From contig SAUS01000097.1 of assembly GCA_004000625.1 (NCBI GenBank), positions 1 to 7,483 of the forward strand: DNA of 7,483 nt, given 5' to 3'. The DNA is from Candidatus Cibiobacter qucibialis. Its GTDB lineage: Bacteria; Bacillota; Clostridia; Oscillospirales; Ruminococcaceae. Shown here in pieces: positions 1-5,428 of the stretch. How positions within the stretch are numbered: position 1 is the first letter of the stretch; each line of letters starts with the position of its first letter. The notes under the pieces are model-generated. The model ran no database searches and had not been told where the DNA came from. It saw only the letters and a program-made list of their open reading frames with translations. A program made the translations under genes and the position numbers.

Positions 1-53
1 CTGCCGCACCTCGCTCGCCGTATCGGCACTTAGAATTATGCGGTATTGCCTTA
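1..53. repeat. Right end of MITE-like foldback repeat (copy 1, cut by window edge)
   Basis: These bases match 5140-5192 with only two differences, so they are the right terminus of the element that is complete at 4906-5189. The terminal inverted repeat GAATTATGCGGTATTGCC lies at 33-50 and the match continues through TTA to base 53, where the unique leader of the first gene begins. No coding sequence is present. Seen directly in the sequence; the mobile-element interpretation is inferred from copy number and inverted termini. Confidence 0.85.
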
Positions 54-99
54 GAAATTTTGTACAAAAATACCCTCAACTTTTTTGAAACAAAATTTC
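54..99. repeat. AT-rich inverted repeat just inside the MITE end
   Basis: GAAATTTTGT at 54-63 is the exact reverse complement of 90-99. Inside these arms AAAAA (66-70) faces a T run (81-86), leaving a loop near 71-80. It can form a weak hairpin upstream of the namZ leader. It may be a poor terminator for an upstream gene, an insertion-site relic or a chance AT-rich dyad. No uridine tract follows directly, so I do not call it a terminator. Confidence 0.4.
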
Positions 100-132
100 T
101 CAAGCCCCCTTTTCTTTTTATTATAACGCGAA

Positions 133-157
133 TATAATGAACATATCAAGTCATTAT
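133..157 (+). promoter_or_regulatory. Candidate -10 box overlapped by a dyad (possible operator)
   Basis: A perfect TATAAT lies at 133-138, though the -35 region about 17 bases upstream is poor. Overlapping it is a perfect 7-bp inverted repeat, ATAATGA (134-140) and TCATTAT (151-157), with a 10-base spacer, the usual geometry of a dimeric repressor site. It sits about 120 bases upstream of the first salvage gene. No regulator gene is in the window, so the binding protein is unknown. A dyad of this size can also arise by chance in AT-rich DNA. Confidence 0.35.
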
Positions 158-210
158 TTTGCCATATCGCGGGGCAAAAAATCTTTTTCTCTCGTTTATT
201 CTTTGCATCG

Positions 211-239
211 TGCAATTTGGTAAGCTTTTCTGATATAAA
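211..239 (+). promoter_or_regulatory. Candidate extended -10 promoter for the salvage genes
   Basis: TGATATAAA at 231-239 fits an extended -10 (TG-N-TATAAA). A weak -35-like TGCAAT lies at 211-216, 17 bases upstream. Transcription would start near 246, giving a leader of about 30 bases before the namZ ATG with its AGGAGGT (262-268). This is the closest good -10 to the gene. It competes with the TATAAT at 133-138, and only transcript mapping can decide between them. Confidence 0.4.
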
Positions 240-274
240 ATTTCACAGCGTTTACCGCAACAGGAGGTTTCCCC

Positions 275-1417
275 ATGGTTCTGAATGGTCTTGACCACCT
301 GGCTGACGCCGCGCCCTGGCTGAAAGGGCGGCGGCTCGGCCTGATCACCTCGACATCCGGCGTAACTCGGATGCTGACATCCGGCATTGATGCCATCCAC
401 GCGCAGTTCCCGCTGACAGCGCTGTTCGGCCCGGAGCACGGCGTACGCGGCGACCATGACGCCGGTGCTACCGTGGAAACCTACACCGATCCCGCCACCA
501 GACTGCCGGTGTACAGCCTGTACCGCAAGGATTCCCAGCACATGACGCCGGAGATGCTGGACCTGGTAGATACCGTGATCTATGATATCCAGGATATCGG
601 CGCGCGGTTTTATACTTACATTTCCACCCTGTTGTATGTGATGCGGGACTGCGCCGCCGCGGGCAAAGAACTGGTAGTGCTGGACCGCATCAATCCCCTG
701 GGCGGCAAGGTGGAGGGCGGTTTGCTGCAGCCCGGTTTTGAAAGCTTTGTGGGGGCCTATCCCCTTACAACCCGGTACGGCCTGACCCCCGGTGAATTTG
801 CCCGCCTTGCCAACGAGGAACAGCACATTGGCTGCCAGCTGCATGTGCTGCCGGTGCTGGGCTGGAAACGGGAGATGCTCTTTCCCGAAACAGGGCTGTA
901 CTGGATGATGCCCAGCCCGGCCATTCCCAACTTTGAAACCGCGCTGCTTTACCCCGGCACCTGCCTGACCGAGGCCACCAACATTTCGGAAGGGCGCGGA
1001 ACCTCGGCCCCGTTCGAATTGATCGGCGCACCGTTCATCAACGGTGCGGCATTGGCTGACTGGATGAACTCTAAAAAGCTGCCGGGCGTAATTTTTACCG
1101 CGGCTTACTTTACGCCCAGTGCTTCCAAACATGCAGGCAGGCGCTGCGAGGGCGTACACATCCACCTGACCGACACCAAAGCGTATGACACCATCCGCAC
1201 CGGCACCGCCCTGCTGTATGCCATCCGCGAGATATACCCCAACGATTTTGCCCTGCGCCAGCCCGAAGATGAAAAAGCCCTGCTGCCCATCAACCGCCTA
1301 ACCGGCAGCGATGCACTTGCCCACGATTGGCCGGACTTTGACGCGCTGATGGAACGCTGGGAGAACGAGGCAAAAGCGTTTGATGAAAGGGCAGCGTTTG
1401 CGAGAATGTACGAATGA
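275..1417 (+). CDS. namZ: Exo-beta-N-acetylmuramidase NamZ (DUF1343 / GH171), cytoplasmic form
   Basis: Predicted to remove MurNAc from the non-reducing end of peptidoglycan fragments such as MurNAc-GlcNAc, the activity shown for B. subtilis NamZ (formerly YbbC). The 380-residue protein is a complete DUF1343 domain. It shows LFGPEHGVRG at about 50-59 (the Glu of PEHG is the presumed catalytic acid), YDIQDIGARFYTY at 103-115, LDRINPLGG at 136-144, TRYGLTPGE near 166-174, SEGRGTSAPFELIGAP at 238-253 and CEGVHIHLTD at 291-300. The N-terminus (MVLNGLDHLADAA) has no signal peptide or lipobox, so it should act in the cytosol, unlike the secreted Bacillus enzyme. The ATG is set by AGGAGGT at 262-268 with a 6-base spacer. 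nagZ follows on the same strand after 164 bases. Family assignment is firm; substrate is inferred from the family and from its neighbours. Confidence 0.93.
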   Translation: MVLNGLDHLADAAPWLKGRRLGLITSTSGVTRMLTSGIDAIHAQFPLTALFGPEHGVRGDHDAGATVETYTDPATRLPVYSLYRKDSQHMTPEMLDLVDTVIYDIQDIGARFYTYISTLLYVMRDCAAAGKELVVLDRINPLGGKVEGGLLQPGFESFVGAYPLTTRYGLTPGEFARLANEEQHIGCQLHVLPVLGWKREMLFPETGLYWMMPSPAIPNFETALLYPGTCLTEATNISEGRGTSAPFELIGAPFINGAALADWMNSKKLPGVIFTAAYFTPSASKHAGRRCEGVHIHLTDTKAYDTIRTGTALLYAIREIYPNDFALRQPEDEKALLPINRLTGSDALAHDWPDFDALMERWENEAKAFDERAAFARMYE

Positions 1418-1420
1418 TAA

Positions 1421-1546
1421 GTTAAGAGGGAGGAGTTAGGAGTTTTGCGGCATCACAAGGTTGGAGCTGGACGAATTAGGAATTAGCAATGGGCAATTAA
1501 AAAGAATAAAGGCAATACCGCATAATTCTAACTCCTCCCTCCTAAC
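1421..1546. repeat. GGAGTTAGGAG-type inverted-repeat element in the namZ-nagZ gap
   Basis: The 17-base tract at 1421-1437 (purine-rich, GGGAGGAGTT) pairs with 1530-1546 (CTCCTCCCTCCTAAC) with one mismatch. Between the arms lie an AATTAGCAATGGGCAATTA segment (1482-1500) and a MITE end fragment. CTCCTCCCTCCTAACT at 1532-1547 recurs identically at 5295-5310, also followed by an A run. AATTAGCAATG recurs at 4075-4085 and 4739-4749. This is a repeat family rather than a gene. It fills nearly all of the gap and ends about 22 bases before the nagZ Shine-Dalgarno. Confidence 0.7.
1509..1531. repeat. Solo terminal fragment of the MITE-like element
   Basis: These 23 bases (AAGGCAATACCGCATAATTC and three more) are the exact reverse complement of 30-52, the right end of the foldback repeat. 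Only the terminus is present: on the inner side it is fused directly to the CTCCTCCCTCC tract instead of to the element interior. It is either an excision or deletion relic or a terminus captured by the other repeat family. Confidence 0.75.
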
Positions 1547-1581
1547 TAAAAATTTTCCTCATAATCAGAAGGAGCCTAAAC

Positions 1582-3141
1582 ATGACAGACCTTGAACGTA
1601 TCGGCCAGCGCCTTGTCACTGGCTTTCCCGGAACCGCCCTCACACCGGAACTGGTGCAGGTGGTCAAAGAATATAAGATCGGCAACATCATCCTTTTCCG
1701 CGAAAACATTGCCAGCGCGGACCAGCTGCGGACCCTGTGCGCTGACCTGCAAACCCTCATCCGCAGCGAAACCGGCCACGACGCTTTTATCATGATTGAT
1801 CAAGAGGGCGGCGCTGTGACCCGCCTGCCGGAAAGCTGCATCAATGTACCAGGCTCCATGGCGCTGGCCGCCACCGGTGACCCCGAAACCACCTATCTGG
1901 CCGGCAAGCTGACCGGCGAAGAGCTGCGCAGTCTGGGTGTCAACTTTAACCTGGCCCCCAGCGTGGATGTCAACTGCAACCCTGCCAACCCCATCATCGG
2001 GGTGCGCAGTTATGGCGATACCCCCGCCACCGTGGCCAAGTATGCCGCCGGTATGATCCGCGGCCTGCAGGATGGCGGCGTGCTCTGCCTGGCCAAACAT
2101 TTCCCCGGCCACGGCGATACTTCGCTGGACAGCCACCTCACCCTGCCCTGTGTAGACAAGCCCCGCGATGAACTGGAACGGATGGAGCTGGCTCCCTTCC
2201 GCGCTGCCATTGCCGACGGCGTACCCGCCATCATGACGGCGCATATCCTGTTCCCAGCGCTGGATGACAGCGGTGTGCCCGCCACCATGTCCCGCCGCAT
2301 CGTCACCGGCCTGCTGCGCGGCGAAATGAGCTTTACCGGCCTTGTCACCAGCGACTGCATGGAGATGCAGGCTGTGCAGAAGTTCTTTGGTTCGGTCAAC
2401 GGCGTGCTGGCCGCCATGAACGCCGGGGTGGATCTGGTGCTGCTTTCCCACACCACCCTGCTTTCCGGCGAAGCCGCCAAGGCTGCCGCCGAAGCTTTGC
2501 AGTCCGGCAAACTGGATCGCAAAGAGATGGAAGAAAGTGTGGACCGCATTCTGGCCGCTAAGGCCAAGCTGGCCGCCGTGCCCGCCGCCGCGTTTGATGC
2601 GGAGCAGGCCGCCGCCCTGAATGACAAGCTGCTGCGCGCCACCATTACCGAAGTGCATGTACCCAAAGCAGGCCGCCCTAACGTGGGCGGGCACCCACTG
2701 TGCCTGGGCTGCCAGGTCTACCGCACCGGCCTTGTGGGCAATGTGGTGGATGATGTACAGCAAAGCTTTCCCGTTATGATGGCCAAAGCGCTGGGTGGAG
2801 ATGGTTTTACCACCCCCATTGATCCCAGCGAGGATGAAATTTACGAGTGGGTGCGCCGCGCCGAAAGCTACACCAGTATCGTGATCGGCACCTATAACGG
2901 CCACCTGCATCCACAGCAGCTGGAAATGGTCAAAGCACTGGCCCAGAACAGCGGAAAACCGGTCACTGTAGTGGCACTGCGCAACCCGTATGACCTCTTC
3001 CCCCTGCCGGAAAGTGTCTACACCCTTGCCGCGTATGAATACACCGCCCACAGTACTGCCGCCGTGGCGGATGTTCTGCTGGGCCGCCATGCCGCAACAG
3101 GCCGCCTGCCCATTGCTACGCCGGAACAGGAGGCCCAATGA
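1582..3141 (+). CDS. nagZ: Beta-N-acetylglucosaminidase NagZ (GH3), two-domain, cytoplasmic
   Basis: Predicted to release GlcNAc from the non-reducing end of GlcNAc-MurNAc fragments during cell-wall recycling. The 519-residue protein has the GH3 TIM barrel (about 1-330). It shows DQEGGAVTRL at 73-82 (substrate-binding Arg), KHFPGHGDT at 172-180 followed by D183-S-H185 (the Asp-His dyad typical of NagZ-type GH3 enzymes) and the nucleophile Asp258 in TSDCMEM. An alpha/beta C-terminal domain (about 350-519) follows, as in Gram-positive NagZ. There is no signal peptide, in contrast to the exported B. subtilis enzyme. The ATG has AAGGAG at 1569-1574 with 7 bases of spacing. The stop codon overlaps the start of the kinase gene, implying co-translation. 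Exact preference (GlcNAc-MurNAc versus chitobiose) cannot be read from the sequence. Confidence 0.95.
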   Translation: MTDLERIGQRLVTGFPGTALTPELVQVVKEYKIGNIILFRENIASADQLRTLCADLQTLIRSETGHDAFIMIDQEGGAVTRLPESCINVPGSMALAATGDPETTYLAGKLTGEELRSLGVNFNLAPSVDVNCNPANPIIGVRSYGDTPATVAKYAAGMIRGLQDGGVLCLAKHFPGHGDTSLDSHLTLPCVDKPRDELERMELAPFRAAIADGVPAIMTAHILFPALDDSGVPATMSRRIVTGLLRGEMSFTGLVTSDCMEMQAVQKFFGSVNGVLAAMNAGVDLVLLSHTTLLSGEAAKAAAEALQSGKLDRKEMEESVDRILAAKAKLAAVPAAAFDAEQAAALNDKLLRATITEVHVPKAGRPNVGGHPLCLGCQVYRTGLVGNVVDDVQQSFPVMMAKALGGDGFTTPIDPSEDEIYEWVRRAESYTSIVIGTYNGHLHPQQLEMVKALAQNSGKPVTVVALRNPYDLFPLPESVYTLAAYEYTAHSTAAVADVLLGRHAATGRLPIATPEQEAQ

Positions 3142-3143
3142 TG
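3128..3143 (+). promoter_or_regulatory. Shine-Dalgarno and tandem ATG at the nagZ-kinase overlap
   Basis: AGGAGG at 3128-3133 lies inside the end of nagZ. Two adjacent ATGs follow: 3138-3140 (4-base spacer, 4-base overlap with the nagZ TGA) and 3141-3143 (7-base spacer, 1-base overlap). The 7-base spacing equals or nearly equals that of the other genes here, so the second ATG is preferred. Either way the genes are translationally coupled. Confidence 0.75.
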
Positions 3144-4043
3144 CCCTACTATGTTGGCATTGACGGCGGCGGAACCAAAACCTCCGTGGAGCTGCGCACC
3201 CGCGGTTCCGCAGCCCACAGCCGCGCTGTGTTTGGCCCCCTGAACTGCAACAGCGACCGCACCGCTGCCGCCAAAACCCTGACCGATACGCTGGCCTGGC
3301 TAGCTGCCCAACCGGAAGGGCTGGCCGGGTGCGATGGGCTTTGCATCGGCAGCGCAGGTATCAGCAACCCGGATGCTTACAACTTTATTCAGGATATCAT
3401 CCGCGCAGGCGGCTACACTGGCCCGCTGCAAATCGTTGGCGACCAGGTCACGGCGCTGGCCGGTGCCTTGGGCCAGCCGGTGGGCACTGTGCTGATTGCA
3501 GGCACCGGTTCCATCTGTTACGCCCGCACGGCCGATGGCCGCGAAGCCCGCAGCGGCGGCTGGGGACATCTGATCGACGACGAGGGCAGTGCCTATGCAC
3601 TCGGACGGGATATTCTGCGCGCCGTGGTGCGCGCTGCCGATGGCCGTGCCCCCGCCACAGCTCTGACGGAGCTGGTCGCCCAGCGCCTGGGTGCGCCAGG
3701 CGTGCAGCCGGTTATCCGCTTCACCTATGCCCCCACCACAACCAAAAAGGAAATTGCCGCCCTGGCCCCCCTGCTGGACCCTGCCTTGCAGCAGGGCGAT
3801 GCCGCGGCGCAGGCCATTATTGCCCATGCCGCTGATGAACTGACCCAGATGGCTGCCGCCGCCATGCAGCCCCTTGGTTTGCAGACCGGCAGTATGGCCC
3901 TGCTTGGCAGTGTGCTGCAAAAAAATGAAACCCTGCGTGCCGCCGTTATCACCCGCCTGACTGCCCAGTTCCCCACCCTCACCTTCCCCGAACCCGTTGG
4001 CGATGCCGCGGATGGGGCAGCGGTTATGGCGGAAAATAGTTAG
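3141..4043 (+). CDS. murK: BadF/BadG/BcrA-type amino-sugar kinase (GlcNAc/MurNAc kinase, MurK/NagK-like)
   Basis: An ATP-dependent sugar kinase of the ASKHA fold, predicted to phosphorylate GlcNAc and/or MurNAc at C6 in the cytosol. Its 300 residues show the phosphate-1 loop GIDGGGTKT (6-14), CIGSAGISNPD (68-78), GDQVTAL (100-106) with Asp101 as the likely catalytic base, the phosphate-2 loop IAGTGS (119-124), GGWGHLIDDEGSAYALG (139-155) and the late LLGSVLQKNE (254-263) for the adenosine site. Placement directly after nagZ, with overlapping stop and start, matches the nagZ-murK arrangement I recall from Clostridium acetobutylicum, whose MurK accepts both sugars. Whether this protein is dual-specific or only a GlcNAc kinase is not visible, so the gene symbol is tentative. 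An alternative start lies three bases upstream (3138). Confidence 0.85.
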   Translation: MPYYVGIDGGGTKTSVELRTRGSAAHSRAVFGPLNCNSDRTAAAKTLTDTLAWLAAQPEGLAGCDGLCIGSAGISNPDAYNFIQDIIRAGGYTGPLQIVGDQVTALAGALGQPVGTVLIAGTGSICYARTADGREARSGGWGHLIDDEGSAYALGRDILRAVVRAADGRAPATALTELVAQRLGAPGVQPVIRFTYAPTTTKKEIAALAPLLDPALQQGDAAAQAIIAHAADELTQMAAAAMQPLGLQTGSMALLGSVLQKNETLRAAVITRLTAQFPTLTFPEPVGDAADGAAVMAENS

Positions 4044-4192
4044 GAAGTAGGAGTGAGGTGTTAGGAGTTGGTATAATTAGCAATGAGGAATTCGTCATTC
4101 GATATGGATATCGTTACCTGTCCCATTGATCTATTCTTTCCTCTCCAACCCAAACCGAGACAACTCCTACCGCCTCCTTCCTAACTCCTAAC
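4039..4192. repeat. GGAGTTAGGAG-type inverted-repeat element in the kinase-acetyltransferase gap
   Basis: The arm at 4039-4070, which starts at the kinase stop codon, pairs with 4161-4192 at 26 of 32 positions. The outer sequence CCTAACTCCTAACT at 4180-4193 recurs exactly at 5304-5317. The middle carries AATTAGCAATGAGGAATT (4075-4092), close to segments at 1482 and 4739. No ORF or terminator-like T tract is present, so read-through to the next gene is plausible. It is the same family as the element at 1421-1546, but diverged. Confidence 0.65.
4100..4113. promoter_or_regulatory. Short perfect palindrome between the kinase and acetyltransferase genes
   Basis: CGATAT-GG-ATATCG is a perfect 6-bp dyad in the loop of the larger inverted repeat, about 127 bases before the acetyltransferase start. 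It could be a protein-binding site, but there is no clear promoter around it and no second copy in the window, so chance remains a fair explanation. Confidence 0.2.
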
Positions 4193-4239
4193 TTACTTCT
4201 TGCTACTAATATCCACACACCCAAATTGGAGGTTTTCCC

Positions 4240-4737
4240 ATGCCTGATATGCTTGTTAAACTGTATGACCTGCCTGATGAAGCCCCGGCCCTGGCGCGGA
4301 GCCACGCGTTTGGGGTCGAGATCCGCCGTGCCATGGCGCCGGACCGCCAGCGCGTGCTGGATTGGGTGCGCACCCACTCTGGCGACTGCGCTGCCGGTGA
4401 ATGCGCTGTCAGTTTTGCCCATACGCCCATTGGCTGCTGGATCGCCACCCGCGGCAGCGAGATCGTGGGTTACGCCTGTTACGATGCCACCGCGCCGGAC
4501 TTTTTCGGTCCCACCCGTGTGCTGGACAGTGAGCAGGGCCACGGTGTGGGCACTGCCCTGCTGCTGCGCTGTCTGACCGCCATGCGGGAATACGGGTACG
4601 GCTATGCCATCATTGGCAGCGTTGGCCCGGTGGAATTCTATCAGAAAACCTGCAATGCCACCGTTATTCCAGATTCCGACCCCGGAATTTATAAAGATTT
4701 TTTGCGCGGAATGGAAAAAAGAGCGGAAAAGCATTGA
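4240..4737 (+). CDS. glmA: GNAT-family N-acetyltransferase, GlmA-like (glucosamine/glucosaminide acetyltransferase)
   Basis: A 165-residue single-domain GNAT protein predicted to use acetyl-CoA. Motif A is QGHGVGTALLL (99-109), fitting the Q/R-x-x-G-x-G acetyl-CoA pyrophosphate loop. GSVGPVEFYQKTCNA (126-140) carries the late Phe-Tyr typical of the fold, and YACYDATAPDFFGP (78-91) forms the preceding strands. The start is set by GGAGG at 4228-4232 with 7 bases of spacing. In C. acetobutylicum, as I recall, a GNAT enzyme next to nagZ and murK (GlmA) re-acetylates glucosamine and glucosaminides from de-N-acetylated peptidoglycan. Position and sequence style here fit that role, which would convert GlcN units into substrates for NagZ and the kinase. 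The GNAT call is firm; substrate is inferred from context. It is separated from the kinase by 196 bases of repeats but shares the strand and the downstream terminator. Confidence 0.8.
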   Translation: MPDMLVKLYDLPDEAPALARSHAFGVEIRRAMAPDRQRVLDWVRTHSGDCAAGECAVSFAHTPIGCWIATRGSEIVGYACYDATAPDFFGPTRVLDSEQGHGVGTALLLRCLTAMREYGYGYAIIGSVGPVEFYQKTCNATVIPDSDPGIYKDFLRGMEKRAEKH

Positions 4738-4769
4738 TAATTAGCAATGAGTAATTAGAAATTGAATGT

Positions 4770-4813
4770 AAGGCAGTGTCCGGTGCGAGATTTGCACCGG
4801 GCGCTGCCTTTTT
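4770..4813 (+). terminator. Intrinsic terminator of the salvage genes
   Basis: A 17-bp stem (4770-4786 with 4794-4810) has only two positions off Watson-Crick, both G-T wobbles. The loop is 7 bases and the GC-rich stem runs into TTTTT (4809-4813). It lies 33 bases past the acetyltransferase stop codon and closes the + strand unit. Confidence 0.88.
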
Positions 4814-4868
4814 ATGTTCGAATTCCATTTGTTTGCAGCGTCCGCCGTGTATTTCAACGTTTCTCCCC

Positions 4869-4890
4869 GGCGCGATGAGGGCATCGCGCC
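4869..4890. repeat. REP-like GC-rich palindrome
   Basis: GGCGCGATG (4869-4877) and CATCGCGCC (4882-4890) form a perfect 9-bp stem with an AGGG loop. No T run follows, so it is not a classical terminator. It stands between the operon terminator and the MITE, in DNA with no supported gene. There is only one copy in this window, so its repeat nature is inferred from form. Confidence 0.5.
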
Positions 4891-4905
4891 CTACAGGATA
4901 TTTTG

Positions 4906-5189
4906 GGCAACACCGCATAATTCCCCCCTTGCGGCTTAAGCACCGCTCCGGCGGCTGCAGCACGGCATCTGCGTTGCCAAAATGCTCGATAATGTCGGGT
5001 TGCGGTACCCGCATCGTGCTTCGGGGGCAAAAGCCCCTCGCACTCTGCGACCGCTGCCCCTGCTTCGGTTCGCTGTTTCCGCCACTGGCGGCGCTCACCT
5101 TTGCAGCATCCAGTATTATCTGCGCTTTTGGCTTAGCAGCTGCCGTGCCTCGCTCGCCGTATCGGCACTTAGAATTATGCGGTATTGCC
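4906..5189. mobile_element. Complete 284-bp MITE-like foldback element (copy 2)
   Basis: Terminal inverted repeats of 18 bp, GGCAACACCGCATAATTC (4906-4923) and its complement at 5172-5189, differ at one position. Inside, 4937-4993 and the reverse complement of 5115-5171 align without gaps at 39 of 57 positions, so the whole element is an imperfect palindrome that could fold into a long hairpin. The left arm has about 13 extra bases (4924-4936) with no partner on the right. The left 108 bases recur at 7376-7483 (five differences) and the right 53 at 1-53 (two differences). It carries no plausible gene: reading frames through it are uninterrupted by chance. No convincing target-site duplication is visible. 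It would need a transposase supplied elsewhere. Confidence 0.75.
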
Positions 5190-5317
5190 TTAGGAGTTGA
5201 AAGTGCGGCTTACGCCGCAAATTTTGAAAAAGGTGAAAGACTTAATATCCAAAATTGCGCGCGGCAGCGCACACCAATAACTCCTAACTTCTAGCTCCTC
5301 CCTCCTAACTCCTAACT
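5190..5317. repeat. GGAGTTAGGAG-type repeat tract between the MITE and the SBP terminator
   Basis: TTAGGAGTT (5190-5198), abutting the MITE end, is the inverse of AACTCCTAA (5279-5287). The pyrimidine tract CTCCTCCCTCCTAACT at 5295-5310 is identical to 1532-1547, and 5304-5317 equals 4180-4193. Inside are two small hairpins: TGCGGC-TTAC-GCCGCA (5204-5219) and a TGCGC/GCGCA stem near 5256-5271. Together with 4814-5189, this means the roughly 500 bases between the two convergent terminators hold only repeats; I see no gene there. Confidence 0.65.
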
Positions 5318-5357
5318 AAAAAATTCCCGGCCGTTCCTTGGAGGAGAAACGGCCGGG
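5318..5357 (-). terminator. Intrinsic terminator of the solute-binding protein gene
   Basis: Read on the minus strand, CCCGGCCGTT (5357-5348) pairs perfectly with AACGGCCGGG (5335-5326) across a 12-base loop. AA and six Ts (5323-5318) then follow. It lies about 70 bases past the SBP stop codon, so the gene is transcribed without a downstream partner. Confidence 0.9.
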
Positions 5358-5428
5358 GTGAAGGGGAAGATATGGTGTAGAGAGGAAACGTTACATGAAA
5401 TTCAGCGCAAAAGCTTTTGCTTTACATA

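Noticed and set aside
146..1165. Long minus-strand reading frame opposite namZ
   Set aside because: It is rich in His, Gly and Gln with no recognisable domain, lacks a plausible ribosome binding site, and overlaps a clear DUF1343 gene whose codon bias explains the open antisense frame.
1576..3138. 520-codon minus-strand reading frame opposite nagZ
   Set aside because: It mirrors nagZ almost exactly. The composition (many His, Gly, Gln) is typical of antisense shadows of G+C-rich genes, and the sense strand has full GH3 motifs.
4039..4192. The kinase-acetyltransferase inverted repeat as a transcription terminator
   Set aside because: The arms are far apart (90 bases), imperfect and not followed by a T run, so it does not fit an intrinsic terminator.
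4664..5294. Reading frames of 144 (minus) and 172 (plus) codons across the convergent intergenic region
   Set aside because: Both run through the operon terminator, the REP-like hairpin and the MITE. The proteins are low-complexity, have no binding sites, and change frame context between element copies.
1421..5317. CRISPR-like array from the recurring short tracts
   Set aside because: The tracts are irregularly spaced, inverted, divergent in sequence and separated by whole genes. There are no uniform spacers and no cas genes.
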